From Pseudomonadota bacterium (GTDB lineage: Bacteria; Pseudomonadota; Gammaproteobacteria; Acidiferrobacterales; Acidiferrobacteraceae), in contig JAJYQN010000133.1 in assembly GCA_021794595.1 (NCBI GenBank), positions 1-64,000 of the forward strand: 64,000 nt of DNA, in the 5' to 3' direction. The notes below the pieces were generated by a model. That model saw nothing but the letters and a program-made list of their open reading frames with translations, was not told the DNA's origin and made no database searches. Positions within the stretch are counted from its first letter, which is position 1, and each line of letters opens with the position of its first letter. A program made the position numbers and the translations under genes. This document shows, piece after piece, positions 49,527 to 59,208 of the stretch.

Positions 49527-50341
49527 GCGACCTACAAGGCTGTCTCGGCGCGCTTAAGGCGCTCCTCAAACATATCGGTTACGTCGATGGACATGATCGA
49601 CTGTGGTTTACCGGCGACCTGGTCAATCGCGGACCCGATTCCCTGGAAACCCTGCGCTTCCTGCAGACCCTCACCGCGCCCATCACGGTCTTGGGCAATC
49701 ACGACCTGCACTTGCTCGGTGTCGCCTGCGGCCACAGGCGCGTCGCCCAAGACGACACACTCGAGGCCATCTTGTCGGCCCCCGACCGCGACCAACTGCT
49801 CGGCTGGCTAAGGAAGCAGCCGCTCCTGTATTATGATGCCGGGAAGCGTGTCGTCATGGTTCACGCTGGGCTACCCGCCCAGTGGGATGTCCCGCAAGCG
49901 CTCGACTTGGCCGCTGAGCTCGAGACGGCCCTCAGGGGCCCTCAGTTCTGCCTGGCCATGGCCCAGCTTTACGGTCCGAAACCTGATCTTTGGAGCGAAG
50001 ACCTAAGGGGGGGCGAGCGTCTGCGGTTTATCGCGAACGCCTTGACGCGCATCCGCTACTGTGACCAAGAAGGACGTCTCGACATGCGCGACAAGGGGCC
50101 TCTTGGCACACAAGGCCCGGGTCTTATACCCTGGTTTCAAGTCGCAAAACGTCGAAGCCGGGATACCCGCATTGTCTTTGGCCATTGGTCGAGCCTGGGC
50201 GCCCAATGCTTCGAGAACGTGGTCTGTCTCGACAGCGGGTGCTTGTGGGGCGGAACCCTGACGGCATTGCGGCTAGATGATTTTGCCTTTCTTTCGGTGC
50301 CCTGCGATAAGGCACACAACGCGCTGGCTGAGGGTATGTGA
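49508..50341 (+). CDS. apaH: Bis(5'-nucleosyl)-tetraphosphatase (symmetrical) ApaH
   Basis: Cleaves Ap4A to two ADP and also removes Np4 caps from RNA. 277 aa with metallophosphatase motifs GDLQGC, GDLVNRGPDS, GNHDLH and FGHWSS. Start at 49508 (MADYVIGDLQ) lies inside the pip 3' end. Followed 1 nt later by apaG. Confidence 0.96.
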   Translation: MADYVIGDLQGCLGALKALLKHIGYVDGHDRLWFTGDLVNRGPDSLETLRFLQTLTAPITVLGNHDLHLLGVACGHRRVAQDDTLEAILSAPDRDQLLGWLRKQPLLYYDAGKRVVMVHAGLPAQWDVPQALDLAAELETALRGPQFCLAMAQLYGPKPDLWSEDLRGGERLRFIANALTRIRYCDQEGRLDMRDKGPLGTQGPGLIPWFQVAKRRSRDTRIVFGHWSSLGAQCFENVVCLDSGCLWGGTLTALRLDDFAFLSVPCDKAHNALAEGM

Positions 50342-50342
50342 T

Positions 50343-50723
50343 ATGAGCAAAGACCAACACCGCGTCGAAGTGGGCGTAAAGACCGCCTATCTGGACAATC
50401 AATCGGCGCCGGAGGCAAATCGCTATGTGTTTGCCTACACGATCACTATCACCAATACCGGATCCATGGCGGCCCGGCTTCTCACCCGGCATTGGGTCAT
50501 TACCGATGCGAACAATAAGGTGCAAGAGGTGCGTGGCGACGGCGTGGTCGGCGAACAACCCTATCTGGTACCCGGCATGAGCTTTGAGTACACGAGCGGC
50601 GCCATGATCGAAACACCGGTCGGCAGCATGCGCGGAAGCTACCAGATGGTGGCCGACGACGGTACCTGCTTTGATGCCGACATCCCGGCCTTCACTTTGA
50701 GCATACCGCGAACACTGCACTAG
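50343..50723 (+). CDS. apaG: ApaG (Co2+/Mg2+ efflux-associated FN3-like protein)
   Basis: 126-aa single-domain beta-sandwich protein. Family motifs: YVFAYTITITNTGS, RHWVITDANNKVQEVRGDGVVGEQP, and GSMRGSYQMV. Biochemical role is unclear; it travels with apaH. The ATG at 50343 follows apaH by 1 nt. Confidence 0.95.
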   Translation: MSKDQHRVEVGVKTAYLDNQSAPEANRYVFAYTITITNTGSMAARLLTRHWVITDANNKVQEVRGDGVVGEQPYLVPGMSFEYTSGAMIETPVGSMRGSYQMVADDGTCFDADIPAFTLSIPRTLH

Positions 50724-50942
50724 GGTCGGTGCCCCGGGTTACGGGGCGCCGCACCACGGATAGATAGCCTTACCCCAAACACCCGGCGTGCTTAAAGACC
50801 TCCCGGTCCCGGCCTATACCCAGGCGCGCTACGTCACATCACCGCGGGCGCCGGCCTGACGCAGGACGGCGCTGTCCGGCCACCTTCCTGAAACAGTCAA
50901 TTAATCCCTTGTTTTTATTATCCTATTTTTCCATCATCACAT

Positions 50943-50958
50943 TGGCATGATGATTGCT
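50943..50958 (+). promoter_or_regulatory. Candidate sigma-54 (-24/-12) promoter
   Basis: TGGCATGATGATTGCT: GG (50944-50945), exactly 10 bp, GC (50956-50957), flanked as in the TGGCAC-N5-TTGCT consensus. It sits 46 bp upstream of the small gene at 51004. An AT-rich stretch lies just upstream, as expected near an activator or IHF site. Confidence 0.72.
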
Positions 50959-51003
50959 CCCTTCCTATAGCAAAAGACCACCATAAAGACCCGGGAGGCC
51001 ACC

Positions 51004-51240
51004 ATGTTGAGTTTCGTCATAACCCTCGTAAACCATTACGAAGAACGCCATGGCACTCGCCCCAACGTGGTCTACATGAGCCAATCGCATTATGAGTATC
51101 TTCGGGAAGAGATGCCGGGGGTGCGGGCCCATGACGATGTGGTGGCCATGCTGGGCATCGATATCTCACTCTCAAGCGAGACGGTCTGCCCCCATGTGGC
51201 GACGGCGGAATTTATGGAACAGCGCATACTCGTGAGCTAA
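51004..51240 (+). CDS. Small protein of unknown function, predicted sigma-54-dependent
   Basis: 78 aa, slightly acidic, no signal peptide or membrane helix. Contains EERHGTRPNVVYMSQSHYEYLREEMPG and two cysteine-free halves apart from one Cys near residue 63. I recognise no family. GGGAGGCC provides a ribosome site. It stands alone between a -24/-12 promoter and a strong terminator, so it is a single-gene transcriptional unit under RpoN control. Sigma-54 use points to nitrogen, motility or stress control, but the specific role is unknown. Confidence 0.75.
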   Translation: MLSFVITLVNHYEERHGTRPNVVYMSQSHYEYLREEMPGVRAHDDVVAMLGIDISLSSETVCPHVATAEFMEQRILVS

Positions 51241-51261
51241 AAGATCTGTGTGGGGTGCTTC

Positions 51262-51286
51262 GGGGCCGAAAGGCCCCTTTTTTATT
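51262..51286 (+). terminator. Rho-independent terminator after the small gene
   Basis: GGGGCC-GAAA-GGCCCC followed by TTTTTTATT. Perfect 6-bp GC stem with a GNRA loop and a six-T run, 21 nt after the stop. Confidence 0.93.
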
Positions 51287-51364
51287 CCCCACGGGTCCTC
51301 AAGGCCAGGCGCAAGGCCGGTCCCGTTCGGCTTTCGGCCCGGGACCTGATGAGGCCCCCAATTC

Positions 51365-52648
51365 TTAGTCCGGTAGGCGCGCAAACACCCTCTCGGCGGC
51401 CGCGACAGTGGCCGCGATATCCTGATCCGTATGGGCGCTCGACACAAACCCGGCCTCGTAGGCAGACGGCGCGACATACACCCCTTCCGCGAGCAGACCA
51501 TGAAAGAAATGCCGAAAGCGATCCACCTTACATGCCATGACCTCTTCATAACCCGTGACCGGCCCTGCGGCAAAAAAGAGGCCGAACATGCCACCTATAT
51601 GGTTGGTCGTGAAACTCACGCCCTGCCTTTGGGCTGCGACGTTTAAGCCCTCGGTCAAGGTGCGCACGCGCGCGCCTAGAGCCTCATAGAAACCGGGGGC
51701 GGCCAGTTTCTTCAGGGTCGCAAGGCCGGCGCTCATGGCGATGGGATTCCCGGAGTTGGTGCCGGCCTGAAACACGTCGCCATCGGGCAGAAGCCGCTCC
51801 ATGAGGCGGGCCGGACCGCCGAGGGCTCCTACCGGCAGACCCCCGCCAACGATCTTGCCGAGCGTGGTGAGGTCGGGCTTTATGCCGAACAAGGCCTGGG
51901 CCCCACCGCGAGCCACGCGAAAACCCGTCATCACTTCATCAAATATGAGCAAGGCCTTGTGCCGATCGCAAAGCCCCCGCAAGCCTTCATGGAAGCCGGG
52001 GACCGGCAGCACGCAGTTCATATTGCCAGCGACCGGCTCGACTATGACCGCGGCAATGTCCTGGCTGTGCTGGGCAAAGAGGGCCGCCACCGACTCGAGA
52101 TCGTTGAAGCGAGCGACCAGGGTGTGTTGGGCCAGAGCCGCGGGCACCCCGGGCGAGGTGGGCACACCGAGCGTTAAGGCGCCGGACCCCGCCTTAACCA
52201 GCAAGGAGTCGGGGTGGCCATGATAACCGCCCTCGAACTTTACGATCTTATCGCGACCCGTGACGGCCCGGGCTAGGCGAATCGCGGTCATCGTGGCCTC
52301 GGTCCCGGAGCTCACGAACCGGAGCCTCTCCAAATTCGGCATAGCAGCGGCGATCTCGTCTGCTAACGCCGTCTCAAGCTCTGTCGGGGTCCCGAAGGCC
52401 AGACCGCGGGCGGCCGCCGCGCTCACCGCGCGCACGACGTCCGGATCGGCATGGCCCAAGATCAAGGGGCCCCAAGCCCCGACAAAATCGATATAGCGGT
52501 GGCCATCCAGGTCCCAGAGATAGGCGCCCTGGCCCCGCTCCATAAAGATCGGCTCGCCCCCGACCCCCTTAAAGGCCCGCACCGGGGAATTCACGCCCCC
52601 GGGGATGCGTTGTTTGGCGCGCACAAAGGCCTCGTGACTCCGGTTCAT
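51365..52648 (-). CDS. hemL: Glutamate-1-semialdehyde 2,1-aminomutase
   Basis: Makes 5-aminolevulinate from glutamate-1-semialdehyde with pyridoxal phosphate. 427 aa; [15 protein letters not shown] near the N-terminus, [12 protein letters not shown] for the cofactor region, and the Schiff-base lysine in [15 protein letters not shown]. The ATG at 52648 overlaps thiE by 4 nt; longer in-frame sequence runs back into thiE and is rejected. Confidence 0.96.
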   Translation of the reverse strand: MNRSHEAFVRAKQRIPGGVNSPVRAFKGVGGEPIFMERGQGAYLWDLDGHRYIDFVGAWGPLILGHADPDVVRAVSAAAARGLAFGTPTELETALADEIAAAMPNLERLRFVSSGTEATMTAIRLARAVTGRDKIVKFEGGYHGHPDSLLVKAGSGALTLGVPTSPGVPAALAQHTLVARFNDLESVAALFAQHSQDIAAVIVEPVAGNMNCVLPVPGFHEGLRGLCDRHKALLIFDEVMTGFRVARGGAQALFGIKPDLTTLGKIVGGGLPVGALGGPARLMERLLPDGDVFQAGTNSGNPIAMSAGLATLKKLAAPGFYEALGARVRTLTEGLNVAAQRQGVSFTTNHIGGMFGLFFAAGPVTGYEEVMACKVDRFRHFFHGLLAEGVYVAPSAYEAGFVSSAHTDQDIAATVAAAERVFARLPD

Positions 52649-53259
52649 GACTGCTCCTCGAAAAGATGCTGATAGGCACGGGCCGCGCCCGTAATGTCGT
52701 CGCTGCCAAACACGCCGTCGACCACCGCCAAAGCCGAGGCCCCGGCCGTGATCAGGGGACCTGCGTTCTCCGGCAAGATGCCGCCTATGGCGACAAGCGG
52801 CTTGCCCAAGGATCGGGCGGCCACCAACAGATCGGGGGTCGCGCGGACCGCATGCGGCTTGGTGCGCGATGGGAAAAAACGGCCGAAGGCCAGATAATCG
52901 GCGCCTTGCAGCGCGGCCGCGCGCGCGCGGGCAAGGCTCGCATAACAAGAGGCCCCGATAATGGCATGCGCTCCCAGCGCGGACCGGGCCTCTATGATGT
53001 CGCCGTCCTCTTCGCCGAGATGTACGCCGTCGGCCCCGGAGCTGCGGGCAAGTTCGACATCGTCGTTCACGATCACCGGCACGCCGAAGGCATGGCCCAA
53101 GGACACCAAGCGCCGGGCCGTCTCAAGGGAGAGCCGCGGGTCCTTGCAACGGAGCTGAAGCATGCGCGCGCCGCCCCGCAAGGCGGCCTCGACCCGGGCT
53201 GCACCCCCCTCGCCACAGCAGCGAGCGTCCGTCACGACGTAGAGGCCGCGAATCCTCAA
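52645..53259 (-). CDS. thiE: Thiamine-phosphate synthase
   Basis: Joins HMP-PP and the thiazole phosphate to thiamine phosphate. 204 aa TIM barrel: [36 protein letters not shown], and the late LVAIGGI. The start appears to be TTG at 53259 (TTGA overlap with thiD); the only ATG-like alternative upstream would create a long overlap. Confidence 0.93.
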   Translation of the reverse strand: MRIRGLYVVTDARCCGEGGAARVEAALRGGARMLQLRCKDPRLSLETARRLVSLGHAFGVPVIVNDDVELARSSGADGVHLGEEDGDIIEARSALGAHAIIGASCYASLARARAAALQGADYLAFGRFFPSRTKPHAVRATPDLLVAARSLGKPLVAIGGILPENAGPLITAGASALAVVDGVFGSDDITGAARAYQHLFEEQS

Positions 53260-54056
53260 TCGAAGCCGTCTCCCTCTTCGCGAGCCCAGAACAAGCGATC
53301 CGGTATTGCCTGCCCCACCCCTAAACGCCACGCCTTCTCGAGCGTCTTAAACGTGTATTCCTGGGCCTGAATGATGGCATTGACGGGCTCTAGGCCTTGC
53401 GCCAAGACGGCCGCGCAAGCCGACGCGAGCGTGCATCCCGATCCGTGGTATTCCCCGGGTAGACGCCTACAGCTGAGCCGCTCGAGCAATTTCCGATGCC
53501 CATAAAGGAGATTCACCACGGTCTCGGTCGGCTCATGGGTACCGCTTATGAGCACATAGCGAGACCCAAACGACATCAGCCCTTGGGCACAGGCCTCGAG
53601 GGTGTCGGCCTCCGGCACCAAGCGCCGGGCCTCCCGGCTATTGGGGGTGATCAAAGTGGCCAGCGGACAGAGAAGCGAACGAAAGCCGGGCTCTAGCGGC
53701 TCCTCGCTCAACTCATCGCCGCCGCCGGTACTCAATACCGGGTCCACGACCACGGGGATGTTGGGATAGTCGGCGATCACCTCGGCGATAGCGCCAAGGT
53801 TACTGAGACTCCCCACCATGCCCACCTTGAACGCCGCGACCGGCATGTCCTCGAGGATGGCCCGGGCTTGGGCCACGACCAGCGTGGTGTCGATGGCCAT
53901 GAAGGTCTTGAGACCGAAGGTGTCCTGCACGGTGACTGCGGTGACGACCGGGGCCGGGTGGCAACCCATACTCATAAGCGCCCCGGCATCGGCCTGGAGT
54001 CCGGCCCCGCCGGTCGGGTCATTGCCGGCAAACACTAACACGATAGGTGGGTTCAC
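53256..54056 (-). CDS. thiD: Hydroxymethylpyrimidine (phosphate) kinase
   Basis: Phosphorylates HMP and HMP-P for thiamine. 266 aa ribokinase fold with VLVFAGNDPTGGAGLQAD, ITPNSREA and the anion-hole GEYHGSGCTLASACAA. The start is GTG at 54056, overlapping hemH by 4 nt (GTGA). It is coupled in hemH-thiD-thiE-hemL. Confidence 0.94.
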   Translation of the reverse strand: MNPPIVLVFAGNDPTGGAGLQADAGALMSMGCHPAPVVTAVTVQDTFGLKTFMAIDTTLVVAQARAILEDMPVAAFKVGMVGSLSNLGAIAEVIADYPNIPVVVDPVLSTGGGDELSEEPLEPGFRSLLCPLATLITPNSREARRLVPEADTLEACAQGLMSFGSRYVLISGTHEPTETVVNLLYGHRKLLERLSCRRLPGEYHGSGCTLASACAAVLAQGLEPVNAIIQAQEYTFKTLEKAWRLGVGQAIPDRLFWAREEGDGFD

Positions 54057-55033
54057 AATCGCCTCTCTTCCTGAAGGGCGGCCCGGGAAAGACGCTCCAA
54101 GGCCTTGATAAGCCATGGATTGTCGTTGAGACCGGGCACGACATGGTATTCCCTCACCCCTACTTTCTGAGCCAGCGCGGCATAGGTCATACCGAGCTCA
54201 TAGAGGGTCTCGATGTGATCGGACACAAAGGCGATCGGATACACCAGTATCTGGCTCACTCCGGCGCGCCCCTGGTCGCGAATCACATCGTCTACGTACG
54301 GCCTTAGCCACTCACGCGGCCCCACTCGGCTTTGGTAGCACAAGGTGACATGCGGCCAACCCAAGGCGCTTTTCACACGCTCGGCGGTTGCCTCGATCTC
54401 GCGCTGATAGGGATCACCCCGCTCGATCAACATCTTCGGTACCCCGTGGGCCGACAGGAGCAGACTGATCCGGCTCGGGTCAGGGTCAGAAAAACGGCCC
54501 ACCATCGCCTGGATGTCCTCGACAATGCCACGTAAATAATCCTCCTCCTCATACCATGAGCCGATGAATCGGACATCGGGACTGTAGTGGAGGCGGCGAC
54601 ATTGGCGGGTAAATTCGTTGCGCGCGGATCCGCTCGTGGTCAAGGAGTACTGCGGGAACAACGGCAACAGGACCACGCGCTCGAAACCGCCCGCCTTAAG
54701 AGCCGCGACGACCTCGGCGGTAAAGGGATGCCAGTAACGCATGCACACAAACACCCGCGCCTTCAAATCCGATAGGGCCTGCTCCAAGGCCCGCGCCTGG
54801 TCTTGGGTATTGGCCCCGATTGGAGACGCGCCGCCGAGCGCTGCGTATCCGTGGCTCGCCTCCACCCGTCGGCGGCGAGCCACCGCATAGGCGAACGCCC
54901 GCTGGGTGAGGGGCGCAAGCGGCAACTGAAAGATATCAGGATCGGAAAAAAGGTTGCGCAAGAACGGTTCTACGGCCGCAAGGCAGTCCGGCCCCCCGAG
55001 GTTGCAGAGAACAATGGCGGTGCGCGTCGTCAT
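54053..55033 (-). CDS. hemH: Ferrochelatase
   Basis: Inserts ferrous iron in protoporphyrin IX, last step of haem synthesis. 326 aa with AIVLCNLGGPD near the start, LLSAHGVPK (catalytic histidine) and later SDHIETLYEL (catalytic glutamate). ATG at 55033. First gene of a haem/thiamine operon and divergent from rubredoxin. Confidence 0.95.
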   Translation of the reverse strand: MTTRTAIVLCNLGGPDCLAAVEPFLRNLFSDPDIFQLPLAPLTQRAFAYAVARRRRVEASHGYAALGGASPIGANTQDQARALEQALSDLKARVFVCMRYWHPFTAEVVAALKAGGFERVVLLPLFPQYSLTTSGSARNEFTRQCRRLHYSPDVRFIGSWYEEEDYLRGIVEDIQAMVGRFSDPDPSRISLLLSAHGVPKMLIERGDPYQREIEATAERVKSALGWPHVTLCYQSRVGPREWLRPYVDDVIRDQGRAGVSQILVYPIAFVSDHIETLYELGMTYAALAQKVGVREYHVVPGLNDNPWLIKALERLSRAALQEERRL

Positions 55034-55098
55034 GCGTCTGATTGTACTGCTTGCGACCACGTTTCACGAGAACCGAAAATCGTGGCAAGATACCTGCT

Positions 55099-55278
55099 AT
55101 GAATCCAAATCCCCCAAGAGTCTACATGTGCGTCATTTGCGGTTTCCTCTATGAAGAAGAAAAAGGTCTTCCAGAACATGGGCTTGCTCCCGGAACGCGG
55201 TGGGAGGACGTACCCGAAAACTGGACCTGTCCCGACTGCGGGGCCACCAAAGACGAGTTCGAGATGATCGAGATTTAG
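55099..55278 (+). CDS. Rubredoxin
   Basis: 59-aa electron carrier with one Fe bound by four cysteines in MCVICGFLY and TCPDCGATKDEF. The ATG at 55099 gives the usual short N-terminus. The neighbouring hemH-thiD-thiE-hemL operon is a frequent partner of rubredoxin genes in gammaproteobacteria. It is followed 2 nt later by the YgjP-like gene. Confidence 0.96.
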   Translation: MNPNPPRVYMCVICGFLYEEEKGLPEHGLAPGTRWEDVPENWTCPDCGATKDEFEMIEI

Positions 55279-55280
55279 CC

Positions 55281-55946
55281 TTGTTCCCGTATGCCCTGGT
55301 CCGAAGCCGCAGGCGCCGCACCCTGTGCCTCCAAATCAACCCGGCCGGGGAACTGCGTCTGCTCGTGCCGACATCGACCAGCCAAGGCGCCATCGACGCC
55401 TTTCTGGACGCGAAGGCGGACTGGATCAAACGGACCCTCAACCGGCTCGACCAGGCGCCAAAGCCACAGCCATTCGCGACCGGCCTGCCTTTGACCTACC
55501 TCGACGAAGTGCTCCATCTTCAGCTCGACTATCGGCCGGGAGGCGCTGCCGTCAAACGCGAGGGCCTCACCGTATCGGTGGTCGCGGCGGACGAGGAGCG
55601 GGCGCGCGCGGCTCTTGAGGCCTGGTACCGGGAAGCGGCCCGCCATCAGGGCGTGGCCCGCATCATTCATTTTGCCCCGCTCGTGGGTCGGGCCCCGCAG
55701 CACATCCGCATTGCCGGCCAAAAGACCCGCTGGGGCAGCTGTTCGGCGCGCGGGACCATAAGCCTGAACTGGCGCCTCATGCTGGTCCCCGGGACGCTTT
55801 TCGACTATGTCGTCGCCCATGAGCTCTGCCACCTGATCCACGCCCATCACGGCCCGCGATTTTGGCGGGAACTCGAACGCGTCATGCCCGATTACGAACA
55901 TCGCCGGCGAGAGCTTCATAAGCGCGGCGCACAGCTCAGCTTTTAG
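55281..55946 (+). CDS. YgjP-like metal-dependent hydrolase (M48-type domain)
   Basis: 221 aa. HELCHLIHAHHGPRFW is the zinc HExxH motif of the YgjP/SprT-like group; TRWGSCSARGTISLNWRLML precedes it as in that family. The start is most likely TTG at 55281, directly after rubredoxin; a longer frame overlaps rubredoxin. Activity is not well established (YgjP was reported to act on nucleotides). Confidence 0.85.
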   Translation: MFPYALVRSRRRRTLCLQINPAGELRLLVPTSTSQGAIDAFLDAKADWIKRTLNRLDQAPKPQPFATGLPLTYLDEVLHLQLDYRPGGAAVKREGLTVSVVAADEERARAALEAWYREAARHQGVARIIHFAPLVGRAPQHIRIAGQKTRWGSCSARGTISLNWRLMLVPGTLFDYVVAHELCHLIHAHHGPRFWRELERVMPDYEHRRRELHKRGAQLSF

Positions 55947-56099
55947 GCCGATATCCCGGCCCCCAAGGCCAGAAGAAATGTGAGCGGGTGTGTTGCTCCG
56001 CCCGCAGGGCCCGTGTACCTTAAGGGCCTCGTATTGGGGGCAGACACCTGCGACCCTGTCCGGAGAACGCATGCCGGGACAGAGCACAGAGAACACAGC

Positions 56100-56753
56100 A
56101 TGGATAGTCAAAGAGTTTGTGACAACGCCATCCAATCCCCACAAGAAGAGCTCGCAAACAGCGCCTTACACGGACTCGGTCTGCTACTGGCCGTAACCGG
56201 CGCCTTCGTGTTGGTCGATGAGGCGGCCTACGGTGGCCAAGGGTTGAGGCTTTTTTGCGCCACCATTTTTGCCGTGACCATGGTCGTTTTGTACGGAACG
56301 TCGACCCTTTATCATGTCCTGAGGCAGGGGCCCGCCAAGGACCGCCTTCAGCGCCTGGACCGCACCGCGATTGCCTTCCTGATAGCGGGGACTTACACGC
56401 CCGTGGCCTTGCTCATGGTGCGCGGCGCTCTCGGGGTCTTTCTGTGCCTTGGTGAGTGGCTCCTGGTAGCGGTCGCCGTGGCGCTCATGGTGCGCGACCC
56501 GCAGAATTACCCTCGCCATTCGGCCTGGCTCTACCAAGGGATGGGGTGGCTTACAGCCTTTGGGGCGAGACCCCTTTTTCAACATGCGGCGATGCCCGTT
56601 CTTGCGGCCCTCGCCTTTGGTGGTGCATGGTACATAGCTGGCGTGCTATTTTTAGTCCACGATCGCATCAAATATTTTCATGCGATCTCCCATGTTTGCG
56701 CGTTGCTTGGGACCGCCTTTCAGTTCTGGGCCATAAGCCAGTATCTCGGCTAG
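56100..56753 (+). CDS. Hemolysin III family (PAQR-like) membrane protein
   Basis: 217 aa with seven hydrophobic segments. Motifs: NSALHGLGLLLAV with conserved His, YGTSTLYHVL, and the late HAISHVCALLGTAFQFWA with two conserved His. The family is related to adiponectin/progestin receptors; in bacteria function is unclear. The ATG at 56100 matches the usual start before the EELANS-type helix. Confidence 0.9.
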   Translation: MDSQRVCDNAIQSPQEELANSALHGLGLLLAVTGAFVLVDEAAYGGQGLRLFCATIFAVTMVVLYGTSTLYHVLRQGPAKDRLQRLDRTAIAFLIAGTYTPVALLMVRGALGVFLCLGEWLLVAVAVALMVRDPQNYPRHSAWLYQGMGWLTAFGARPLFQHAAMPVLAALAFGGAWYIAGVLFLVHDRIKYFHAISHVCALLGTAFQFWAISQYLG

Positions 56754-56895
56754 GGCCACGGGCCCGCGCACAAACGCGGTTTGAGACCCCGAGCATGAGC
56801 CGTCGTCTTGACTCGATCGAACGGGCGGCATCGCTACCATCATTCGCACACACGCGAGAAACGTGATGACAGAACATCGCCCTTCAGGGGAAACC

Positions 56896-58209
56896 ATGCA
56901 AGAGTGTTGCGACGTCCTGATCATAGGGGGAGGCCCGGGCGGCTCTACGGTCGCGGCCCTTCTTGCCGAACGGGGCTATCGGGTCGTGTTGGCCGAAAAG
57001 AGCCGCCACCCGCGATTTCATATCGGCGAGTCTCTGCTGCCGGCCAACCTTCCATTATTCGATAAACTCGGGGTCGGCGAGGCGGTCAAGTCCATCGGCA
57101 TGGAGAAGTGGGGCGCCGAATTCGTGTCGCCGTGGCATCCGGGCAACTGCCAGATTTTTCAATTTGCCGACGCCTGGAACAAGACTATGCCGTATGCCTA
57201 CCAAGTGCGGCGCTCAGAGCTGGATGACATCTTGTTTCGTAACGCGGCCTCCAAGGGCGCGGTGACCCTGGAGGAGTGTCGGGTCCGTGACGTAAGTTTT
57301 GGGCCGAAGGGAGAGGGCGCCCTCGTCAAGGCCGAGCAGGCCGGCGGCCACCGGGAATTTCGGGCGCGGTTTGTGGTCGACGCCTCGGGGCGCGATACAT
57401 TTTTCGGGAACCGTTTGCGCAACAAACAGCGTAACAAACGCCACAACACCTCGGCGCTTTACGCGCACTTCCGGGGAGCCCTACGCAATGAAGGCCAGGC
57501 CGAGGGGAATATTTCGATATATTGGTTCGATCACGGTTGGTTTTGGGCGATCCCGCTCACGAACGGGATCACAAGCATCGGGGCGGTGGTGTGGCCGTAT
57601 TACATGAAGACCCGGTCAAAACCGGTGGAGGCCTTCTTCTATGACACTATCGCCCAGTGCCCGGCGTTGACAGCTCGCCTCGCACACGCCGAGCGGGTAT
57701 CGGACGTTGAGGCGACCGGGAACTTTTCCTACAGCTGTAAGCGGGCGTCGGGGCCCGGTTACCTTCTTCTCGGGGACGCATTTTCGTTCGTCGATCCGGT
57801 CTTCTCCTCGGGGGTCATGCTCGCCATGCACGGCGGGTTCTTAGCCGCCGATACCATAGCCACATGCCTTGGCACCCCTAAAAAGGCCAGTGCCGCCCTG
57901 CGCCGTTACGACCGGGAGCTGCAACGAGGACCGCGCGAATTTTCTTGGTTCATTTATCGCGCGAACCACCCGAGCCTACGCGACCTATTCATGAACCCCA
58001 ACAATATTTTTCGCGTGAAAGAGGCCTTGTTGTCGGTATTGGCGGGCGACATATTCGGGTCGACCCCCATCAGACGATCGTTGGCGACCTTTAAGGTCCT
58101 ATACTATCTGCACGCCCTTCGAAATCTCCGGCGCTCGCTGGCCGTCTGGAAAGACCGTCGTCGCCGGCAACGGGCGGACCGAAACGAGCCCGCATCGGTC
58201 AGCTCCTGA
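56896..58209 (+). CDS. FAD-dependent halogenase/oxidoreductase-like enzyme
   Basis: 437 aa. FAD loop VLIIGGGPGGS (residues 8-17), GESLLP block, the tryptophan-halogenase signature WFWAIP (215-220), and GDAFSFVDPVFSSGV near the C-terminal FAD contact. Enzymes like this occur in aryl-polyene loci, where they need not halogenate. K71 (EKWGAEF) may be the halogenase-type lysine, but that needs a model. The ATG at 56896 has an AGGGGAA ribosome site; GTG at 56863 is an alternative. First gene on the plus strand of the partial aryl-polyene-like region. Confidence 0.85.
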   Translation: MQECCDVLIIGGGPGGSTVAALLAERGYRVVLAEKSRHPRFHIGESLLPANLPLFDKLGVGEAVKSIGMEKWGAEFVSPWHPGNCQIFQFADAWNKTMPYAYQVRRSELDDILFRNAASKGAVTLEECRVRDVSFGPKGEGALVKAEQAGGHREFRARFVVDASGRDTFFGNRLRNKQRNKRHNTSALYAHFRGALRNEGQAEGNISIYWFDHGWFWAIPLTNGITSIGAVVWPYYMKTRSKPVEAFFYDTIAQCPALTARLAHAERVSDVEATGNFSYSCKRASGPGYLLLGDAFSFVDPVFSSGVMLAMHGGFLAADTIATCLGTPKKASAALRRYDRELQRGPREFSWFIYRANHPSLRDLFMNPNNIFRVKEALLSVLAGDIFGSTPIRRSLATFKVLYYLHALRNLRRSLAVWKDRRRRQRADRNEPASVSS

Positions 58210-58302
58210 TGGCCCACAAACAGGGCCGGGGAGATGGCCAACGAAAAAAGGGTGCGCAAACGGCGACCGGGGCGACCTTCCGCACGCCCGCCTCGCCCTT
58301 GG

Positions 58303-58337
58303 GGCAGGCCTGGTTGGGGGTAGCTACCAGGCCTGCC
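58303..58337. repeat. Strong 12-bp hairpin between flavoenzyme and glycosyltransferase genes
   Basis: GGCAGGCCTGGT (58303-58314), 11-nt loop, ACCAGGCCTGCC (58326-58337), perfect pairing and GC-rich. No T-run follows, so it is not a classical terminator; it may attenuate or stabilise the transcript. Confidence 0.75.
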
Positions 58338-58417
58338 GCCCCATTGACCTCATCGATTCTGGGCCTAGGATGTGCGTGGCGGCGCGGGCCGTTTCTGGGG
58401 TCGGCGTAGGTCCTGTT

Positions 58418-59173
58418 ATGCCGACCCCCTCGCGCACGCATCTGGTACTTATCCCTAGCTACAATCCGGGGCCCAAGGTCTACGATACCGTAATGGAAGC
58501 CCTGCGCTCTTGGCTACCGGTATGGGTCGTGGTCGATGGCAGCCGGGACGGGACGGCCGAGGGCCTTTTGGGCATGATGAAAGAACACCCCGGGCTTTCG
58601 GTGATCGTTCTCCCGGACAATCGCGGCAAGGGCGCCGCAGTCTTGGCAGGTCTCGGAGCCGCGCGTAAGCAAGGGTACACGCACCTGCTCTGTCTCGATT
58701 CAGACGGCCAACATCCCGCTCACCTCATTCCGGAGTTCATGCAAGCGTCCGAGGCCCAGCCGGAGGCCATGGTGTTGGGCGTGCCCTTATTCGATAGCAG
58801 GGCACCACGCGCTCGCGTCTACTGGCGGCGGCTCTCAAACCTCTGCGTGGACCTCGAGACGATGGGTCGGCACATAGGCGACTCGCTGTTTGGTTTTCGT
58901 GTGTACCCCGTAGAACCATTGTATCAAGTCATGACGCGGCATCGCGCCATGCGGCGCTTCGACTTTGACCCCGAGGCCGCGGTGCGTCTCGTGTGGCAGG
59001 GAGTGCCAACCATCAATATCCCGGCCCCGGTTCGCTATTTCACCAAGAGCGAAGGCGGCGTCTCGCATTTCCGTTATGCGCGCGACAACGTACTTTTGAC
59101 GAAGATGCACCTCCGGCTGCTCGCGGGCCTCTTGTGGCGTTTGCCGAGGTTTATCAGGAAAACCTGGGGCTAG
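58418..59173 (+). CDS. GT2-family glycosyltransferase
   Basis: 251 aa. GT-A fold with VLIPSYNPG, VVVDGSRDGTAE, NRGKGAAVLAG, the metal-binding LCLDSDGQHP (DSD) and FGFRVYP. No acyltransferase domain is fused, unlike the GT2-acyltransferase fusion in some aryl-polyene loci. No membrane helix is evident, so it is likely peripheral. ATG at 58418; start upstream would enter the hairpin region. Confidence 0.88.
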   Translation: MPTPSRTHLVLIPSYNPGPKVYDTVMEALRSWLPVWVVVDGSRDGTAEGLLGMMKEHPGLSVIVLPDNRGKGAAVLAGLGAARKQGYTHLLCLDSDGQHPAHLIPEFMQASEAQPEAMVLGVPLFDSRAPRARVYWRRLSNLCVDLETMGRHIGDSLFGFRVYPVEPLYQVMTRHRAMRRFDFDPEAAVRLVWQGVPTINIPAPVRYFTKSEGGVSHFRYARDNVLLTKMHLRLLAGLLWRLPRFIRKTWG

Positions 59174-59208
59174 GGCCTTTTTCTCCCGCCACGCAAGCCG
59201 CTTGTCCC

